7,769 nucleotides of DNA, from NCBI GenBank assembly GCA_002413455.1, contig DHXA01000251.1, positions 17,248-25,016 of the forward strand, in the 5' to 3' direction. Below are positions 6,356-7,769 of the stretch, piece after piece (positions within the stretch are counted from its first letter, which is position 1; each line of letters starts with the position of its first letter). Made by a program: the position numbers and the translations under genes. Under the pieces are notes generated by a model that was given only the letters and a program-made list of their open reading frames with translations, was not told the DNA's origin and did not search any database. Source of the DNA: Rhodanobacter sp. UBA5168. Lineage in GTDB: Bacteria; Pseudomonadota; Gammaproteobacteria; Xanthomonadales; Rhodanobacteraceae.

Positions 6356-7330
6356 ATGCAATACCGCCGCCTCGGCAAGACCGGTCTGCAACTTTCCGCG
6401 CTGTCCTTCGGCGCCTGGGTCACCTTCGGCAAACAAGTGGGCCGTACGCAGGCGCGCGAGCTGCTGGCGCTGGCGCACGATCGCGGCGTCAACTTTTTCG
6501 ACAACGCCGAGACCTACAACAACGGCGTGGCCGAGCAGGTGATGGGTGACGTACTGGCCGACCTGCGCTTCGCGCGCGACAGCTACTGCGTTTCCAGCAA
6601 GGTGTTCTTCGGTGCGTATGACAAGCCGCTGCCGACCCAGCGCGGGTTGTCGCGCAAGCATGTGATGGAGGCTTGCACGCAGGCGCTGCAGCGCCTGCGT
6701 GTCGATTACCTTGATCTGTATTTCTGCCACCGGCCCGACCCGGACACGCCGATTGAAGAAACCGTGGCGGCGATGGATACGTTGATCCGCCAGGGCAAGG
6801 TGCTGTACTGGGGCACCAGCGAATGGCCGGCCGAGGCGATCCACGAGGCACATCGGATCGCCCGCGAGAACCACCTTTATGCGCCGGCGATGGAGCAGCC
6901 GCAGTACAACCTGCTGCACCGCGAGCGGGTGGAAGTGGAATATGCCCCGTTGTACGAGACCTATGGCATGGGCACCACGATCTGGTCGCCGCTGGCATCC
7001 GGCCTGTTGAGCGGCAAGTACAACGACGGCGTGCCGGCCGGCTCGCGGCTGGCTCAGCCCGGTTACGAGTGGTTGCGCGAAAGCGTGCTGGGCGAAGGCG
7101 ACGAGCGTCTGGGCAAGGTACGCGCATTGCAGCCCATCGCCGCTGAGCTCGGCGTCGGCCTGGCGCAGCTGGCGATCGCCTGGTGTCTGCTCAACGAACA
7201 CGTGTCCACGGTGATGCTCGGTGCCAGCCGACGTGAGCAGCTGGAGCAGAACCTGGATGCGCTGAACGTGTTGCCGCGGCTGGATACGGCGGTTGCCCGG
7301 CGAATCCGGCAGGTCGTCGAAGCAGACTGA
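6356..7330 (+). CDS. Aldo-keto reductase, Kv-channel beta-subunit-like (AKR6 type)
   Basis: This 324-residue cytosolic NADPH-dependent oxidoreductase would reduce aldehydes or ketones; its substrate is unknown. It is a full TIM barrel with the catalytic tetrad D49, Y54, K82 and H125. Its closest recognised relatives are voltage-gated potassium channel beta subunits and their bacterial homologues: it shares with them the opening YRxLGKTGL, GAWVTFG (19-25), DNAETY, the GLSRKH loop (97-102), RPDPDTPIEETV (126-137), GKVLYWGTSEW, WSPLASGLLSGKY, and the cofactor clamp LGASRREQLEQN near the C-terminus. The channel subunits carry Asn at the fourth tetrad position, whereas this protein has the catalytic His, so it is predicted to be a working reductase. 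The ATG at 6356 starts the first barrel strand directly and has GGAGA (6345-6349) six bases upstream. It appears to be transcribed alone; nothing on either side suggests a shared pathway. Confidence 0.94.
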   Translation: MQYRRLGKTGLQLSALSFGAWVTFGKQVGRTQARELLALAHDRGVNFFDNAETYNNGVAEQVMGDVLADLRFARDSYCVSSKVFFGAYDKPLPTQRGLSRKHVMEACTQALQRLRVDYLDLYFCHRPDPDTPIEETVAAMDTLIRQGKVLYWGTSEWPAEAIHEAHRIARENHLYAPAMEQPQYNLLHRERVEVEYAPLYETYGMGTTIWSPLASGLLSGKYNDGVPAGSRLAQPGYEWLRESVLGEGDERLGKVRALQPIAAELGVGLAQLAIAWCLLNEHVSTVMLGASRREQLEQNLDALNVLPRLDTAVARRIRQVVEAD

Positions 7331-7571
7331 CTTCGCCTGGGATGCGTTGCTTTGCCCGTGGTGAACAGGCGACAGCAACGAAGCCGGAACAGTGGCTGCA
7401 GCGCTCGCGACCGACCTGCGCGCTGCTGCTGTGCTTTCACGCGCGCTGGCTTGGCGGCCTGCATGTACTGGGCGGCGAGGTCGCCACGCAGGCGTCGCCG
7501 CCGAGCACGCATCTGGCCAGCCAGATCGCCCGTGCCGAAGCCGTGCCGTTGCGGCCCGTGGCGAGTGGCTG
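7331..7571. other. Non-coding spacer after the aldo-keto reductase gene
   Basis: Apart from the stem-loop at 7345-7380, nothing is recognised. Short open frames exist on both strands (for example 76 codons at 7342-7572), but none has a Shine-Dalgarno, a recognisable motif or protein-like composition, and they overlap each other, as expected by chance in GC-rich DNA. Confidence 0.5.
7345..7380 (+). terminator. Stem-loop after the aldo-keto reductase gene, possible terminator without T tail
   Basis: CGTTGCT (7345-7351) and AGCAACG (7374-7380) are perfect 7-bp complements, with a further inner pairing of GCC (7354-7356) and GGC (7368-7370). The structure begins 15 bases after the stop codon, the right place for a transcript end. 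There is no T run after it, so it would be at best a 3'-end stabilising hairpin or part of a factor-dependent terminator. Confidence 0.3.
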
Positions 7572-7633
7572 AGCGGACACGTCCGCTGTTCGTCCGCTGT
7601 TCGTCCGGGTGTCCGTGGATTGTCCGCGGACAC
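7572..7633. promoter_or_regulatory. Cluster of GTCCG/CGGAC repeats and palindromes, probable activator-binding enhancer
   Basis: GTCCG occurs five times on the plus strand, starting at 7581, 7592, 7603, 7611 and 7622 (steps of 11, 11, 8 and 11 bases), and inverted CGGAC occurs at 7574-7578 and 7627-7631. The first two are exact 11-bp tandem copies, GTCCGCTGTTC. Together they build two palindromes, AGCGGACACGTCCGCT (7572-7587, 7-bp arms, 2-bp centre) and TGTCCGCGGACA (7621-7632, perfect), and a wider pair GTGTCCG (7609-7615) with CGGACAC (7627-7633). The cluster lies about 90-155 bases before the inferred start of the sigma-54-type promoter, the usual distance for NtrC-family enhancer sites. 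The activator is not in the window and its identity is unknown. Confidence 0.65.
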
Positions 7634-7654
7634 TCGGAGGCCGCCGTCGACACA

Positions 7655-7670
7655 TTTCAAATTATTGAAA
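7655..7670. promoter_or_regulatory. AT-rich inverted repeat resembling an IHF site
   Basis: TTTCAA-ATTA-TTGAAA is a perfect inverted repeat with 6-bp arms and a 4-bp centre. Bases 7655-7667 also fit the IHF consensus WATCAANNNNTTR with one mismatch. It sits in an AT-rich island (about 7653-7687) between the enhancer cluster and the -24/-12 promoter, exactly where IHF bends DNA in many sigma-54 systems. It could instead be a site for another dimeric regulator. Confidence 0.45.
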
Positions 7671-7698
7671 TAAATAGAATTACTCAACCGTTCCGGGA

Positions 7699-7714
7699 TG
7701 GCACACGGCTTGCA
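7699..7714 (+). promoter_or_regulatory. Sigma-54 (RpoN) -24/-12 promoter
   Basis: TGGCACACGGCTTGCA matches the RpoN consensus TGGCACGNNNNTTGCW at every defined base except the G after TGGCAC. The invariant GG (7700-7701) and GC (7712-7713) have the required spacing. Transcription would start near 7725, giving a leader of about 30 bases before the ATG at 7756. The strong match and the upstream palindromes and bend-like site support each other. Confidence 0.75.
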
Positions 7715-7755
7715 AAGACCCCTGTGCAACCGCGCTGTACGCGGTCAGGAACGGC

Positions 7756-7769
7756 ATGATGATTCGCGA
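7756..7769 (+). CDS. Start of an unknown gene running off the right edge
   Basis: Two consecutive ATG codons (7756 and 7759) are followed by ATT CGC and the window ends. AGGA at 7747-7750 lies 5 or 8 bases upstream; the spacing slightly favours the second ATG. The position about 30 bases after the inferred sigma-54 transcription start supports a real gene. The visible product, MMIR, is too short to identify. In related bacteria such RpoN-controlled units often encode membrane transport or efflux operons, but that is speculation here. Confidence 0.5.

Noticed and set aside
7342..7655. Short open frames on both strands after the aldo-keto reductase gene
   Set aside because: They overlap one another, lack SD signals and motifs, and run into the repeat cluster; chance frames are the simpler reading.

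Overview
The window is high-GC bacterial DNA with short intergenic gaps and Shine-Dalgarno-led genes. Gene content (an adjacent thiL-pgpA pair, a LysR regulator divergent from a short-chain dehydrogenase-like gene, a secreted family 31 glycosidase, a Kv-beta-like aldo-keto reductase) and the sigma-54-type control region at the right edge suggest a gammaproteobacterium of the Xanthomonadales, most likely of the Rhodanobacter/Dyella type. That placement is inferred from general style, not from a marker gene.

Layout from left to right. Positions 1-953 hold the end of thiL (thiamine-phosphate kinase) overlapping by 4 bases the complete pgpA (phosphatidylglycerophosphatase A); this is core metabolism. 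Converging on it with only 9 bases between stops is an atypical SDR/NAD(P)-binding gene (963-1958, minus). It shares a 90-bp divergent intergenic region with a LysR-type regulator (2049-2948, plus); a perfect 15-bp palindrome with the LysR T-N11-A spacing lies between them, so the regulator probably controls both itself and the SDR gene. The 3' end of the LysR gene overlaps, on the other strand, what looks like the decayed C-terminus of a zinc-type alcohol dehydrogenase.

Positions 3212-6022 encode a 936-residue exported GH31 alpha-glycosidase whose catalytic barrel is interrupted by a galactose-binding-like (GH2-type) sugar-binding domain. A 333-bp non-coding gap with a degenerate REP-like palindromic element follows, then a complete aldo-keto reductase related to Kv-channel beta subunits (6356-7330).

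The last 440 bases carry no convincing gene until the very end, but they contain the most notable structure of the window: a tight cluster of GTCCG/CGGAC repeats and palindromes (7572-7633), an AT-rich IHF-like inverted repeat (7655-7670), an almost perfect -24/-12 sigma-54 promoter (7699-7714), and an SD with a start codon (7756) that opens a gene running off the window. This reads as a complete enhancer-dependent control region for an unseen downstream operon.

No rRNA, tRNA, CRISPR array, insertion sequence or phage gene was seen. The genes do not form one pathway; the window is a patchwork of core genes and independent accessory units.
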